DNA from: Neisseria lactamica NS19
GTDB taxonomy: Bacteria > Pseudomonadota > Gammaproteobacteria > Burkholderiales > Neisseriaceae
Assembly (NCBI GenBank): GCA_000193795.2
Contig: AEPI01000044.1
Span: 1-64,000, forward strand
Direction: 5' to 3'
Length of the DNA stretch: 64,000 nucleotides
Part shown: positions 1-12,700 of the stretch, piece after piece
Layout of the letters: every line of letters begins with the position of its first letter
Numbering within the stretch: position 1 is the stretch's first letter
Notes under the pieces: generated by a model
Told to the model about the DNA's origin: nothing
The model's input: the letters and a program-made list of their open reading frames with translations, nothing else
The model's database searches: none
Made by a program: the position numbers and the translations under genes

Positions 1-38
1 CAAGGCAACGCCGTACTGGTTTTTGTTAATCCACTATA
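1..38. repeat. Correia repeat element, partial (window edge)
   Basis: Bases 1-38 are the inverted-orientation end of a Correia element. The last part reads ACTGGTTTTTGTTAATCC and finishes CCACTATA, the reverse complement of the TATAGTGGATTAAC terminal repeat. The same arm is found in the complete copy at 22025-22179. The rest of the element lies before the window. Confidence 0.85.
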
Positions 39-642
39 CATTGAAGCCGGGGATGCCTGTCGACACTATATTAAAACACAGCCTTATTCGATAGAACCGA
101 TTTCCGCCCGAACGGAAATAAGCGGTTTTCCCTTGCAAACGGATGGAATCGGCCGGGTATCCAAACACAGTCTTTTACTTTGGACGGGAAAACCCTGTTT
201 TGATTATATCGCCTTAAAACTTTTAAAAACATAATGTTAATGAAATCTGACGCATCAAGATGCGCTAAAATTTTTTAATCGGTCAAAATCTTTCCTATTT
301 TGGGAAAAAAGTAGAAAAAGCAGTGAGTTTATTCATTTTGAAAGTGATATCGGGCTGAAGTTTGAATAATTTATGTGATTGCTATGGTTTTTGCTTGAAG
401 TTGCGGATGACGAAGCACCGGGGTGGGGCGGATAGGGGTAATGGATATTTCCTCTTGTTTGTCAAAGAGGTATGTTTGACATGTGAATCAAGTCGCCCGA
501 GGGCTTCAGACGGCATCCGGGCTGCGCCTTCGGGATGGGTTTGTGCCCATTGCTGAAATTTTGATTTTAGTCATAAAGAATTAGTCTTTATTGTTTATAA
601 TCGCGCATCATCACGATAGCCCTATTTTCAAAAGGACGATTA
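39..642. other. Intergenic region without a convincing gene
   Basis: About 600 bases between the Correia fragment and the PepSY gene. Frame 1 stays open from base 1 to a TAA at 232-234, but it begins inside the repeat and its translation resembles nothing I know, so I do not call it. Bases 120-170 repeat sequence found at 22188-22238. One uptake sequence lies at 505-516. A good -10 box (TATAAT, 596-601) sits 41 bases before the PepSY gene, but I see no matching -35. A 64-codon ORF at 362-556 looks spurious. Confidence 0.5.
120..170. repeat. Short dispersed repeat, copy 1
   Basis: About 51 bases nearly identical to 22188-22238. The shared core includes CTTGCAAACGGATGGAATCG and then GGCCGGG. 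Both copies lie on the same side of a Correia element end, 82 bases away here and 9 bases away in the other copy. I do not recognise it as a named family. Confidence 0.6.
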
Positions 643-2052
643 ATGGATACACAAATCAAAACTGAAGCCGGCAATCAGACCAACCGGCGTTATCTGACCG
701 TTTGGCGGTGGCATTTTTATGCCGGTTTGTTGGTTATGCCCTTCTTGACCCTGCTTGCCCTTACAGGATTGGGTATGCTGTTGTTTGCCAATATTACCGG
801 CAAGGAGGGCGAGCGTATTCACATCACCCCTCAGGCAGTGGTGCAGCCCCTCTCTGTTCAGGCAGAAGCGGCACGCAGTGCCGTTAATCCGGAGACCTCA
901 TCTGTCGTCCAATATATTGCACCGCGTGCCGATGATATGGTTGCTGTGTTCCGTGTCAACAATGAGGGCAAGGCAACCATGGTTGCGGTCGATCCTTATA
1001 CGGCAAAAGTGGTCAACACCATGCCGCGCAATCAGGGTTGGTATCACACGATGGATGAAATCCACAGCGATATGATGCTTGGTGCGGCAGGCGATTATCT
1101 TTTGGAAACGGCGGCTTCACTGACCATTATTATGGTTGTCAGCGGCCTGTACCTTTGGTGGGCGAAACGGCGCGGCATCAAGGCGATGCTGCTGCCGCCG
1201 AAAGGCAGGGCGCGTTCTTGGTGGCGGAATCTGCACGGCGCGTTTGGAACTTGGGTATCGTTGATTTTGCTGTTGTTCTGTCTGTCCGGAATTGCTTGGG
1301 CAGGTATTTGGGGCGGCAAGTTCGTACAGGCTTGGAGCCAGTTCCCGGCCGGCAAATGGGGTGTCGAACCGAACCCTGTTTCAGTCGTGCCGACCCACGG
1401 CGAGGTATTGAATGACGGCAAGGTTAAAGAAGTACCGTGGATTTTGGAGCTTACGCCTATGCCTGTCTCAGGGACGACTGTGGGCGAAGACGGCATTAAC
1501 CCCGACGAGCCGATGACATTGGAAACCGTCGACCGTTTTGCGCGGGAAATCGGTTTCAAAGGGCGTTATCAGCTGAATTTGCCCAAAGGCGAGGAGGGAG
1601 TGTGGACTTTGTCTCAGGATTCCATGAGTTACGATATGATTAGTCCGTTTGCCGACCGTACGGTACATATCGACCAATACAGCGGCAAGATTCTTGCCGA
1701 TATCCGTTTTGCCGATTACAACCCGTTCGGTAAATTTATGGCGGCAAGCATTGCGCTGCATATGGGTACTTTGGGCTGGTGGAGCGTGTTGGCGAACGTC
1801 TTGTTCTGCCTTGCCGTGATTTTTATCGGCATCAGCGGCTGCGTGATGTGGTGGAAACGCCGTCCGACCGGCGCGGCGGGCATTGTGCCGCCGGCGCAAA
1901 AAATCAAACTGCCTGTCTGGTGGGCAATGGCGGTGCCGCTGCTGCTGATTGCACTGTTTTTCCCGACCGCGCTGCTTGCCATTGCCGTGATTTGGCTGTT
2001 GGATACCTTGCTGCTGTCGCGGATTCCTGTTTTGAGGAGATGGTTTAAATGA
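643..2052 (+). CDS. PepSY-associated transmembrane protein (PiuB-like)
   Basis: A 469-residue inner-membrane protein of the PepSY_TM family. Members are often linked to iron or siderophore uptake and some act as periplasmic or inner-membrane reductases; no function has been shown for this one. Hydrophobic segments lie at about 24-50, 158-178, 204-228, 372-400 and 428-457, with periplasmic PepSY-like regions between them (for example around 88-125). Conserved histidines occur in WYHTMDEIHSD. The ATG at 643 follows AAAGGA at a good distance. An uptake-sequence hairpin at 2057-2083 follows the stop. It is apparently a single-gene unit. Its partner receptor is unknown; a siderophore-type receptor lies about 12 kb downstream. 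Confidence 0.8.
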   Translation: MDTQIKTEAGNQTNRRYLTVWRWHFYAGLLVMPFLTLLALTGLGMLLFANITGKEGERIHITPQAVVQPLSVQAEAARSAVNPETSSVVQYIAPRADDMVAVFRVNNEGKATMVAVDPYTAKVVNTMPRNQGWYHTMDEIHSDMMLGAAGDYLLETAASLTIIMVVSGLYLWWAKRRGIKAMLLPPKGRARSWWRNLHGAFGTWVSLILLLFCLSGIAWAGIWGGKFVQAWSQFPAGKWGVEPNPVSVVPTHGEVLNDGKVKEVPWILELTPMPVSGTTVGEDGINPDEPMTLETVDRFAREIGFKGRYQLNLPKGEEGVWTLSQDSMSYDMISPFADRTVHIDQYSGKILADIRFADYNPFGKFMAASIALHMGTLGWWSVLANVLFCLAVIFIGISGCVMWWKRRPTGAAGIVPPAQKIKLPVWWAMAVPLLLIALFFPTALLAIAVIWLLDTLLLSRIPVLRRWFK

Positions 2053-2056
2053 CCCG

Positions 2057-2083
2057 ATGCCGTCTGAAGCGTTCAGACGGCAT
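2057..2083. terminator. Inverted uptake-sequence pair, terminator
   Basis: ATGCCGTCTGAA (2057-2068) and its reverse complement (2072-2083) form a 12-bp stem with a 3-base loop followed by a T-rich run. It probably ends the PepSY transcript and is a DNA uptake signal. Confidence 0.8.
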
Positions 2084-2153
2084 TTTGTTTGAAGGCGGGC
2101 GGGGGAAAGGCTATATAATCCCGAATACTTGTCCACAGCTTCTGTTTGAAATC

Positions 2154-5100
2154 ATGTTTTACCTGTATCAATCCAACCGTCTTGAAACGCTGGCGGCACT
2201 GTTTGCCCGCATTCAAAAAGTCAAACCGCTGAAATCCGCCCTGCAGCCCGAACAGATTATTGTCCAGAGTCAGGGGATGCGCCGCTACCTCAACACCTGC
2301 CTCGCCCGCGATTTGGGCGTGGCGGCGAATTTGGCGTTCAGCCTGCCCGCCGGCTTGACGTGGAAGTTGATGAAAAAACTGATTCCCGGTATTCCGGAAC
2401 TCAGCCCGTTTGCCCCCGAAGTCATGCGCTGGCGGCTGCTGGATTTGTTCCGCAGCGAGGCATTCCGGAATACGGCGGAATTTGAAGATGTGAGGAATGT
2501 GCTGCAAGACTATCTGGGCAGCGGCGAATCGGCAGATTATCAGCTTGCGGGCCAGCTTGCGGACATATTTGACCAATACCTCGTGTATCGTCCCCAGTGG
2601 ATAGACGCTTGGCAGCAGGGCAGGCTGATCGGTTTGGGCGGCGATGAAATCTGGCAGTCCAAACTGTGGCGTTACCTCGACGACGGCAGGCAGAACGCGC
2701 CGCACCGTGTCGCGTTGTGGGAAAAGCTGTTGGAGTCGTTGAGCAGTGATAAGTTGCCGGAGCGTTATTTCGTTTTCGGCATTTCCACGATGGCGCCGAT
2801 GTATCTGCAGCTTTTGCACAAGCTGTCCGAACATTGCGATGTGTTCGTGTTCGCACTCAATCCGAGCGGGATGTATTGGGGCAATGTCATTGAAGCGGCG
2901 CAAATCCTCAAAGGCGGCGGCAATCCCGATTTAACTCAGGCGGGGCATCCGCTGCTCGCCTCATTGGGCAAGCAGGGGCGCGACTTTTTCGACTTTTTGA
3001 GCGAAATGGAAATAGAAGAAGAAAGGCCGGTGTTTGAAGAAGGCGGACGCGATACGCTTTTGCACGCCCTGCAAACCGATATTCAAAACCTGAAAATGCC
3101 GTCTGAAACGGCGGGAAGCGTCAACACGGACGACGGATCGATACGCATCGTTTCCGCACACAGCCCTTTGCGCGAATTGCAGATACTCAAAGACAAGCTG
3201 TTGCAGATTCTGTCCGAACATCCCGATTGGCAGCCGCATGATATAGCCGTATTAACCCCGAACATCGAACCCTATACGCCTTTTATCGAAGCCGTGTTCG
3301 GACAGGCGCAGCCCGGCGCGCAGGCATTGCCGTATTCCGTGTCGGACGTGAAAATCAGCCGCCGCCAACCGTTTTTTTATGCGTTGGAATGCCTGTCCGA
3401 CTTGCTGGAAAGCCGATTTGAAGTCGATAAAGTGCTCGCGCTTTTGGAAACCGCGCCCGTGTTGCGCCGTTTCGGACTGACTGAGGACGATTTGCCGCTT
3501 TTGCACGATATGGTTGCCGATTTGAACGTCCACTGGGGTTTGGACGGAGAAATGCGCGGCGGCACGGATCGGCTGTTTACCTGGAAGCAGGCGGTAGAAC
3601 GCATGATATTGGGCTGGATGCTGCCCGAAGGCGGCAATCCGATGTGGCAGGATGTCAGTGCGTGGTATGCCGACGTGAACCAAACCGGCCTGTTCGGACG
3701 TTTTGCCGCCTTTATCGAGATCTTGTCGGATATTGCCCGGATATGGCGGCAGCCCGCGACGGTCGGCGAATGGGTAGCGCGTTGCCGGAATTTGCTTAAA
3801 ACATTGTTCCAAGTCGAAGGCGATGACCAAAAGGCAGTCCAAAGCCTTGAAAACGAATGGGTCAAATGGCAGGCGGAAACCGAATTGGCGCAATTTTCCG
3901 GACAGTTGCCGCCGCACACCGTCATCCGACACATCCGCCGTTTCCTCGACAGCGAAAGCGAGGCAGGCTTTTTACGCAGCGGCATCACCTTTTGCAGTAT
4001 GGTGCCGATGCGGAGTCTGCCCTTTAAAGTCATCTGCCTGTTGGGTTTGAACGACGGAGATTTTCCCCGCAATACCAAAGCCGCCGTATTCGACCTGATT
4101 GCCAAACATCCCGCCAAAGGCGACCGCGCCCGCCGCGACGACGACCGCTACCTGTTCCTCGAAGCCCTCATCAGCGCGCGCGAGATCCTGTACTTGTCCT
4201 ACATCGGGCGCGACATCCGCAAAGACGAAGAACTGGCTCCGTCTTCACTGTTGGGCGAACTCATCGATACCGTTGCCTCCATGACCGGAATCGGCAGCCG
4301 GAAACTTGCAGAAAACCGGATAGAACAGCATCCGCTGCAAGCCTTCTCGCGCCGATATTTCCAAGAAGGCGGACGTTCAGACGGCATATTCGGCACGCGG
4401 GCGGATTACGCCGCCGCGCTCGGACAAACGCCCGAACCGCCGCAACCCTTTTTCGACCAACCCGTAGAAAACGCCGAACCTGTTGCCGAAATCGGACAGG
4501 ACGAATTTATCCGCTTCTGGCGCAACCCCGTCAAAGTATGGCTGCAACAGCAGCTTGCGTGGAGCGAACCCCATATCGGCGAAGCCTGGGAACCTGCCGA
4601 ACCCTTCGAGCCGCAACACGCGGAGCAAATCGCCGAAACCTATATCGGGGCGCGCCGCGAAGGGCAGGATTTTTCCCAAACCGCCGCCCGCATCGGGGCG
4701 GAAAGCCTCCTGCCGTCGGGAGAGTTGGGCAGACTTTGGCAGCAGGACTTCCAAACCGCTGCCAAACAAATCGACACGGCGGTTTTAAACAGCCCCAAAC
4801 TGCCACCGCTTTCATATGCCATACCGTCGGACGGGCAAATCCTGAAAGGCAGCTTGGGCAATCTGTACCGCTGCGGACAAGTGTTTTACGCCTACGGCAA
4901 ACCCAACGCGCCGCAACGTATCGCTTTTCTGCTGGAACACCTGATATTTTGCGCCGTTATGCCGTCTGAAGCCGAAACGCGGCAAACCTTTATCGTCCAA
5001 TCCGGAGAAACCGAAATATTGGCGGAAATCGCGCAAGACAGGGCATTGCAGCTATTGTTGGAATGGATTGCATTTTTTAATATCGGACAAAACCGCCCCT

Positions 5101-5363
5101 TGCCGTTTTTTGCCAAAACCTCGCTTGCCGCCGCCGAAGCGTTTGCCCAAAAACAAGATTGGGAAGCCGCCCTGAAAAAAGCCCAAACCGCCTATTACGG
5201 CAGCAAAGTCAGCAAAGGGCAGAAAGACTATACCGAAGTCGCCCTCGTGTTCGGCAACGCAAGCCAAAACCCGCTCGAACAGCCCCTGTTTGAAAACCTC
5301 GTCCGTCTGCTTGCCGACACGCTTGCCGCAGCGGAAAAAAGGGAAGGAGCCGGAGCAGCCTGA
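2154..5363 (+). CDS. recC: Exodeoxyribonuclease V gamma subunit RecC
   Basis: RecC is the subunit of RecBCD that recognises Chi and holds the split DNA strands during double-strand break repair. The protein has 1069 residues, in line with other RecC proteins. The N-terminus (MFYLYQSNRLETLAALF) and the QSQGMRRYLN and NDGDFPR regions are typical of the family. The reading frame is open further upstream to 2049, but that stretch only translates an uptake-sequence hairpin, so ATG 2154 is chosen. The start lacks a strong ribosome binding site. recB and recD are not adjacent. The gene converges on mtrF with a shared hairpin between them. Confidence 0.92.
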   Translation: MFYLYQSNRLETLAALFARIQKVKPLKSALQPEQIIVQSQGMRRYLNTCLARDLGVAANLAFSLPAGLTWKLMKKLIPGIPELSPFAPEVMRWRLLDLFRSEAFRNTAEFEDVRNVLQDYLGSGESADYQLAGQLADIFDQYLVYRPQWIDAWQQGRLIGLGGDEIWQSKLWRYLDDGRQNAPHRVALWEKLLESLSSDKLPERYFVFGISTMAPMYLQLLHKLSEHCDVFVFALNPSGMYWGNVIEAAQILKGGGNPDLTQAGHPLLASLGKQGRDFFDFLSEMEIEEERPVFEEGGRDTLLHALQTDIQNLKMPSETAGSVNTDDGSIRIVSAHSPLRELQILKDKLLQILSEHPDWQPHDIAVLTPNIEPYTPFIEAVFGQAQPGAQALPYSVSDVKISRRQPFFYALECLSDLLESRFEVDKVLALLETAPVLRRFGLTEDDLPLLHDMVADLNVHWGLDGEMRGGTDRLFTWKQAVERMILGWMLPEGGNPMWQDVSAWYADVNQTGLFGRFAAFIEILSDIARIWRQPATVGEWVARCRNLLKTLFQVEGDDQKAVQSLENEWVKWQAETELAQFSGQLPPHTVIRHIRRFLDSESEAGFLRSGITFCSMVPMRSLPFKVICLLGLNDGDFPRNTKAAVFDLIAKHPAKGDRARRDDDRYLFLEALISAREILYLSYIGRDIRKDEELAPSSLLGELIDTVASMTGIGSRKLAENRIEQHPLQAFSRRYFQEGGRSDGIFGTRADYAAALGQTPEPPQPFFDQPVENAEPVAEIGQDEFIRFWRNPVKVWLQQQLAWSEPHIGEAWEPAEPFEPQHAEQIAETYIGARREGQDFSQTAARIGAESLLPSGELGRLWQQDFQTAAKQIDTAVLNSPKLPPLSYAIPSDGQILKGSLGNLYRCGQVFYAYGKPNAPQRIAFLLEHLIFCAVMPSEAETRQTFIVQSGETEILAEIAQDRALQLLLEWIAFFNIGQNRPLPFFAKTSLAAAEAFAQKQDWEAALKKAQTAYYGSKVSKGQKDYTEVALVFGNASQNPLEQPLFENLVRLLADTLAAAEKREGAGAA

Positions 5364-5377
5364 CGGGATGGAAAGGC

Positions 5378-5421
5378 AAATGCCGTCTGAAAACAGCAAA
5401 AAGGTTTTCAGACGGCATTTT
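5378..5421. terminator. Bidirectional uptake-sequence terminator, recC / mtrF
   Basis: Two inverted uptake sequences (5380-5391 and 5407-5418) with extra A/T pairing outside and GTTTT/AAAAC inside form a long stem. Runs of T on one side and A on the other suit termination of both convergent genes. Confidence 0.8.
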
Positions 5422-5432
5422 GTTTATCGTGT

Positions 5433-7001
5433 TTAAGGTGCGGGATACAAAGTGGGTGCGCCGGGACCGACGGGCAGACCCAAAACAAATACCCAAATGC
5501 AGAATAAGGCAATCCATGCAATTAAGAAGAAAGCGGAATACGGCAACATCATAGAAATCAGCGTACCCACGCCCGCATCTTTTTTGTATTTGATCACCGT
5601 CGCCATAATCAGCCCGAAATAACTCATCATCGGCGTAATAATATTGGTAACGGAATCACCGATGCGGTAAGCGGCTTGAATGACTTCGGGCGCGTAGCCG
5701 GCCAACATCAGCATAGGGACGAAAATCGGCGCAGTTACCGCCCATTGCGCGGAGGCGGAGCCTATCATCAGATTGATAAAAGCACAAATTAAAATAAAAC
5801 CGATAAACAACACGCTGCCGCCCAAGCCGACTTCTTTTAAGAACGTCGCCCCTTTAACGGCAATATATTGCCCAATATTCGTCCAATTAAAAAATGCGAC
5901 AAACTGTGCGGCAAAAAAGATGATGACCAAATAAAGCCCCAGAGTACTCATCGATTCGGCCATCGCATTAACGACTTCCTGTTCGCCGCGCAAACTTCGG
6001 GTTACCCGGCCATAAACAATGCCCGGCAGTGCAAACAACAAGAAAATAAAAACAACAATTGATTTTAAAAACGGCGAACCGGAAACCAATCCTGTTTCAG
6101 GATGACGCAAAATACCGTCGGCAGGGACGATGCTCCAAGCCAATAGGGCGGATAAGGCAACAAACACCACGCCAGCCCAAATTAATCCTTTATATTCCAA
6201 AGGCGTGATTTCATTGGAATGTCGAATGTCTTTTTCTTCTTGTGACAAATCTGATTGATAAGGGCCCAATTGCGGTTCGACGATTTTTTCAGTAACAAAA
6301 TAACCAATCAAAGCAATCACAAACGTACTGGCTACCATAAAAAACCAGTTGGCTTCAGGGCCTACGACGTAGTCGGGATGGATGATTTGCGCCGCCTGTT
6401 GGGTGATGCCTGCCAAGAGCGGATCGATTGTGCCTAAGAACAGATTGGCCGAATAACCGCCCGAAACGCCGGCGAAAGCCGCAGCCAGACCGGCAAGCGG
6501 ATGGCGGCCGAGGGAATGAAAGATGATGGCGGACAAAGGGATTAGGACGACATAGCCCAATTCAGAAGCGGTATTAGATAAAATCCCTGTAAAAACAACC
6601 ATAAAAGTAGTGAGTTTGCGTGGAGATTTTGTGAGCAATAAGCGCATTAATGCGGAAATCAAGCCCGATTTTTCCGCAATCCCCACGCCCAATAAAGAAA
6701 CCAACACCGTTCCCAACGGCGCGAAACCGGTGAAATTTTTAACGGTATGCGTCAGGATTTTGATCAAACCGTCAGCATCGAGCAGGCTGACAACGTGAAT
6801 CAAACCGTCATCGGCACGTCCTTTCGCACCAACAGGGCGCGGATCGGGGACGGATAGTCCGAAATACGCACCGGCGGCAGAGGCAATCAGCAATAACACA
6901 ATGAAAATAATAAAAAGCGTAACCGGGTGCGGCAACATATTGCCCAGCCATTCGACTGTGCGTAAAAATCGTCCGTCCCGTTGCGTATCGGTTTGACTCA
7001 T
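5433..7001 (-). CDS. mtrF: AbgT-family transporter MtrF
   Basis: MtrF is an inner-membrane protein of the AbgT family. In the gonococcus it supports high-level resistance to hydrophobic agents together with MtrCDE, and exports sulfonamides and p-aminobenzoate-type molecules. From ATG 7001 the protein is 522 residues, matching known MtrF; AAGGAG lies just upstream. An in-frame ATG 11 codons earlier has no good ribosome site. There are about ten hydrophobic helices, with family stretches such as GVSGGYSANLFLG and NLMIGSASAQWA. In gonococci mtrF is controlled by MtrR and MpeR; I do not see a clear operator here. Confidence 0.95.
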   Translation of the reverse strand: MSQTDTQRDGRFLRTVEWLGNMLPHPVTLFIIFIVLLLIASAAGAYFGLSVPDPRPVGAKGRADDGLIHVVSLLDADGLIKILTHTVKNFTGFAPLGTVLVSLLGVGIAEKSGLISALMRLLLTKSPRKLTTFMVVFTGILSNTASELGYVVLIPLSAIIFHSLGRHPLAGLAAAFAGVSGGYSANLFLGTIDPLLAGITQQAAQIIHPDYVVGPEANWFFMVASTFVIALIGYFVTEKIVEPQLGPYQSDLSQEEKDIRHSNEITPLEYKGLIWAGVVFVALSALLAWSIVPADGILRHPETGLVSGSPFLKSIVVFIFLLFALPGIVYGRVTRSLRGEQEVVNAMAESMSTLGLYLVIIFFAAQFVAFFNWTNIGQYIAVKGATFLKEVGLGGSVLFIGFILICAFINLMIGSASAQWAVTAPIFVPMLMLAGYAPEVIQAAYRIGDSVTNIITPMMSYFGLIMATVIKYKKDAGVGTLISMMLPYSAFFLIAWIALFCIWVFVLGLPVGPGAPTLYPAP

Positions 7002-7332
7002 CTGCTTCTCCTTAAAAAAATATATTGAGTGCATTAAATTTTTGAATGTAACAGGAAGTGTTTTGTAAACAAACTAAAATAATCGTATATGTATATAACC
7101 GAAACAGATTAAAACAGAAAATGCCCATATCGTTATTCTCATAAGGGCGGTAATCCGAAAACTTGACGTTAAAGCCTTATCAGGAATGAATGAAACTCAA
7201 AAAACGGATTCCCGCCTGCGTGGGAATGACGGGATTTTCGGTTTTTGTTTGCCGGAATGCCGGAGAAAAATGCAGCTTACATTTTGAATGGTATGGTTAT
7301 TAATTGTAAATAAATATTGAGAGGTAAATGAT
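7002..7332. other. Intergenic region upstream of mtrF
   Basis: 331 bases, AT-rich next to mtrF. A weak promoter for mtrF may be present (TTGTTT, then TACATT about 16 bases later on the reverse strand). The only clear element is the dRS3 repeat at 7208-7227. No further gene is visible. Confidence 0.5.
7208..7227. repeat. dRS3 repeat
   Basis: The 20-base sequence ATTCCCGCCTGCGTGGGAAT matches the neisserial dRS3 pattern ATTCCC-N8-GGGAAT. These repeats are abundant in Neisseria and are known insertion targets for filamentous prophages. This copy is empty and has no repeat array beside it. Confidence 0.85.
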
Positions 7333-7554
7333 ATGAAAAATGAAATTCAAAAAATTATGGACAAATATGATCCATGGCATGAAGATGATTTTGAGGCGTA
7401 TGAAGACATTGCCAAAGATGTATCGTTGATGACAGATAAAACGTTCATTGAACATTATTTGTTGGAAGTTTATTCAGAAGAAAACGGACATTTTGACCAA
7501 GAGAATGTCCGTGCGATGATAGGGGAAATTAAAAATGCAATTTATAGTGAATAG
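7333..7554 (+). CDS. Small acidic hypothetical protein, possibly DUF1871-like
   Basis: A 73-residue soluble acidic protein. The ATG is preceded by GAGAGG at good spacing. The base composition is AT-rich compared with its neighbours. The N-terminal pattern (a KYDPW motif followed by an acidic EDDFEAYEDIAKDV helix) recalls the small DUF1871-type proteins found among immunity and orphan proteins, but this is only a resemblance. It sits between mtrF and mtrR and shares a hairpin with mtrR. Its function is unknown. Confidence 0.7.
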   Translation: MKNEIQKIMDKYDPWHEDDFEAYEDIAKDVSLMTDKTFIEHYLLEVYSEENGHFDQENVRAMIGEIKNAIYSE

Positions 7555-7586
7555 GTATTTTTAGAAGAAGGCGTTGCGCCATTTTG

Positions 7587-7625
7587 ATGCCGTCTGAAAA
7601 CAGAAAATAGGTTTTCAGACGGCAT
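7587..7625. terminator. Uptake-sequence terminator between the small gene and mtrR
   Basis: Inverted uptake sequences at 7587-7598 and 7614-7625, extended by AAAC/GTTT pairing, lie between two convergent genes and probably end both transcripts. Confidence 0.8.
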
Positions 7626-7641
7626 TGTTGCAAAGCGTGGA

Positions 7642-9760
<2,119 letters not shown>

Positions 9761-9771
9761 GGAAGGCATCG

Positions 9772-12700
9772 ATGGCTAAATTCTTTATCGACCGTCCCAT
9801 TTTTGCGTGGGTTATTTCGATTTTCATTATTGCGGCGGGTATTTTCGGCATTAAAAGCCTGCCGGTTTCGCAATATCCGTCTGTCGCCGCCCCGACCATC
9901 ACCCTGAGTGCCACTTATCCGGGCGCGTCCGCGCAAGTGATGGAGGACAGCGTGCTTTCCGTGATCGAGCGGAATATGAACGGCGTGGAAGGTTTGGATT
10001 ATCTGTCCACTTCTGCCGATTCGAGCGGCAGCGGCAGCGTCAGCCTGACCTTTACGCCCGATACGGATGAGAACCTGGCGCAGGTGGAAGTGCAGAACAA
10101 GCTTTCCGAAGTATTGAGCACGCTGCCGGCAACCGTCCAACAGTACGGCGTTACCGTATCCAAGGCGCGTTCCAATTTCCTGATGATTGTGATGCTTTCG
10201 TCGGATGTGCAGTCAACCGAAGAGATGAACGACTACGCGCAACGCAATATCGTGCCCGAATTGCAGCGTATCGAAGGCGTGGGGCAGGTCCGCCTGTTCG
10301 GCGCGCAACGCGCGATGCGGATTTGGGTCGATCCTAAGAAACTGCAAAACTACAATTTGTCGTTTGCCGATGTCGGCAGCGCGCTGTCGGCGCAGAATAT
10401 CCAGATTTCCGCAGGTTCTATCGGTTCGCTTCCCGCCGTTCGCGGACAGACGGTTACGGCTACCGTAACGGCGCAAGGGCAGTTGGGTACGGCCGAAGAA
10501 TTCGGCAACGTCATCCTCCGCGCCAATACTGATGGTTCTAATGTTTACCTGAAGGATGTGGCAAGGGTCGGACTGGGTATGGAAGACTATTCCTCCTCAA
10601 CCCGTCTGAACGGGGTAAATACCACCGGTATGGCGGTGATGCTGTCCAACAGCGGTAATGCGATGGCGACGGCAAAGGCGGTTAAAGAACGTATGGCGGT
10701 GCTGGAAAAATACTTTCCGCAGGGTATGGGCTGGAAAACCCCTTACGATACTTCCAAATTCGTCGAAATTTCGATTGAAAAAGTCATCCATACCTTGTTA
10801 GAGGCGATGGTACTGGTTTTTGTCGTGATGTACCTCTTTCTGCAAAATATCCGTTATACGCTGATTCCGACCATCGTCGTACCGATTTCCCTGTTGGGCG
10901 GTTTCGCCTTCATCTCTTATATGGGTATGTCGATTAACGTATTGACGATGTTTGCGATGGTATTGGTCATCGGCATCGTGGTCGACGATGCGATCGTGGT
11001 GGTTGAAAACGTCGAGCGCATTATGGCGGAAGAAGGTTTGCCGCCTAAGGCTGCAACCAAAAAAGCAATGGGTCAGATTTCCGGCGCGGTTATCGGTATT
11101 ACCGCCGTCCTGATTTCCGTGTTCGTGCCTTTGGCGATGTTCAGCGGCGCGACGGGCAATATTTACAAACAGTTTGCCCTGACTATGGCGGCATCAATCG
11201 CATTCTCCGCCTTCCTTGCGCTGACACTCACGCCTGCATTGTGTGCCACGATGCTCAAACCGATTCAAAAGGGGCATCACGAAGAGAAAAAGGGCTTTTT
11301 CGGCCGGTTCAACAAAAAATTCACCGTTTGGACGCACGGCTACGAAGGCCGGGTTGCCAAAGTCTTGCATAAGACTGTGCGTATGATGGTTGTTTACGTT
11401 GGTTTGGCGGTTGTGGGCGTATTCCTGTTTATGCGCCTGCCGACCTCATTCTTGCCGACCGAAGACCAAGGCTTCGTTATGGTCAGCGTGCAACTGCCTG
11501 CGGGTGCGACCAAAGAGCGTACCGATGCGACGCTGGCGCAAGTAACGCAGTTGGCGAAAAGCATTCCCGAAATTGAAAACATCATTACCGTTTCCGGTTT
11601 CAGCTTTTCGGGCAGCGGTCAGAATATGGCGATGGGCTTTGCGATGCTTAAGGATTGGGACGAACGTAAAACCCCCGGCAGCGATGCCGTTGCGGTTGCC
11701 GGCAAGCTGACGGGTATGATGATGGGGACGCTTAAAGACGGTTTCGGCATCGCCATCGTTCCGCCTCCGATTATGGAGTTGGGCAACGGTTCGGGTCTGA
11801 CCATCAATCTGCAAGACCGCAACAATGCAGGTCATACCGCATTGCTGGCGAAACGCAACGAGTTGATTCAAAAAATGCGTACCAGCGGTTTGTTTGATCC
11901 GAGTACCGTCCGTGCCGGCGGTTTGGAAGACGCGCCGCAGTTGAAAATCGACATCAACCGTGCCGCAGCGGCGGCGCAAGGCGTTTCGTTTGCCGACATC
12001 CGCACCGCATTGGCAAGCGCGCTGAGTTCGTCTTATGTCAGCGACTTCCCGAACCAAGGCCGTCTGCAACGCGTGATGGTGCAGGCCGACGGGGATGCCC
12101 GTATGCAGCCTGCCGATATTTTGAACCTGACCGTGCCGAACAAATCCGGCGTTGCCGTACCGCTTTCCACCATTGCCGCTGTTTCTTGGGAAAACGGTAC
12201 GGAACAGAGCGTCCGTTTCAACGGTTATCCTTCGATGGAGCTGTCCGCTTCGCCCGCAACCGGCGTTTCCACCGGACAGGCTATGGAGGCAGTTCAAAAA
12301 ATGGTTGACGAATTGGGCGGCGGTTACAGCCTGGAGTGGGGCGGACAGTCGCGCGAGGAGGCAAAAGGCAGTTCGCAAACCCTGATTTTGTACGGTTTGG
12401 CGGTTGCAGCCGTATTTTTGGTACTTGCCGCGCTTTATGAAAGCTGGTCGATTCCGCTGGCGGTCATCCTTGTGATTCCGTTGGGTTTGATCGGGGCGGC
12501 TGCGGGTGTAACCGGGCGCAATTTGTTTGAAGGCTTATTGGGCGGCGTGCCATCATTCAGCAACGACATCTACTTCCAAGTCGGTTTCGTTACCGTGATG
12601 GGTTTGAGTGCGAAAAACGCGATTTTGATTATCGAGTTTGCCAAAGACCTTCAAGCGCAAGGGAAAAGCGCGGTTGAAGCCGCTTTGGAGGCGGCCCGCC

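Noticed and set aside
1..234. Frame open from the window start to a TAA at 232-234
   Set aside because: It starts within the Correia terminal repeat and includes a dispersed repeat. It could be the end of a gene outside the window, but nothing supports that.
362..556. 64-codon ORF before the PepSY gene
   Set aside because: No ribosome site, overlaps an uptake sequence and promoter region.
2049..2153. Upstream extension of recC
   Set aside because: The extra 35 codons only translate an uptake-sequence hairpin and the recC leader.
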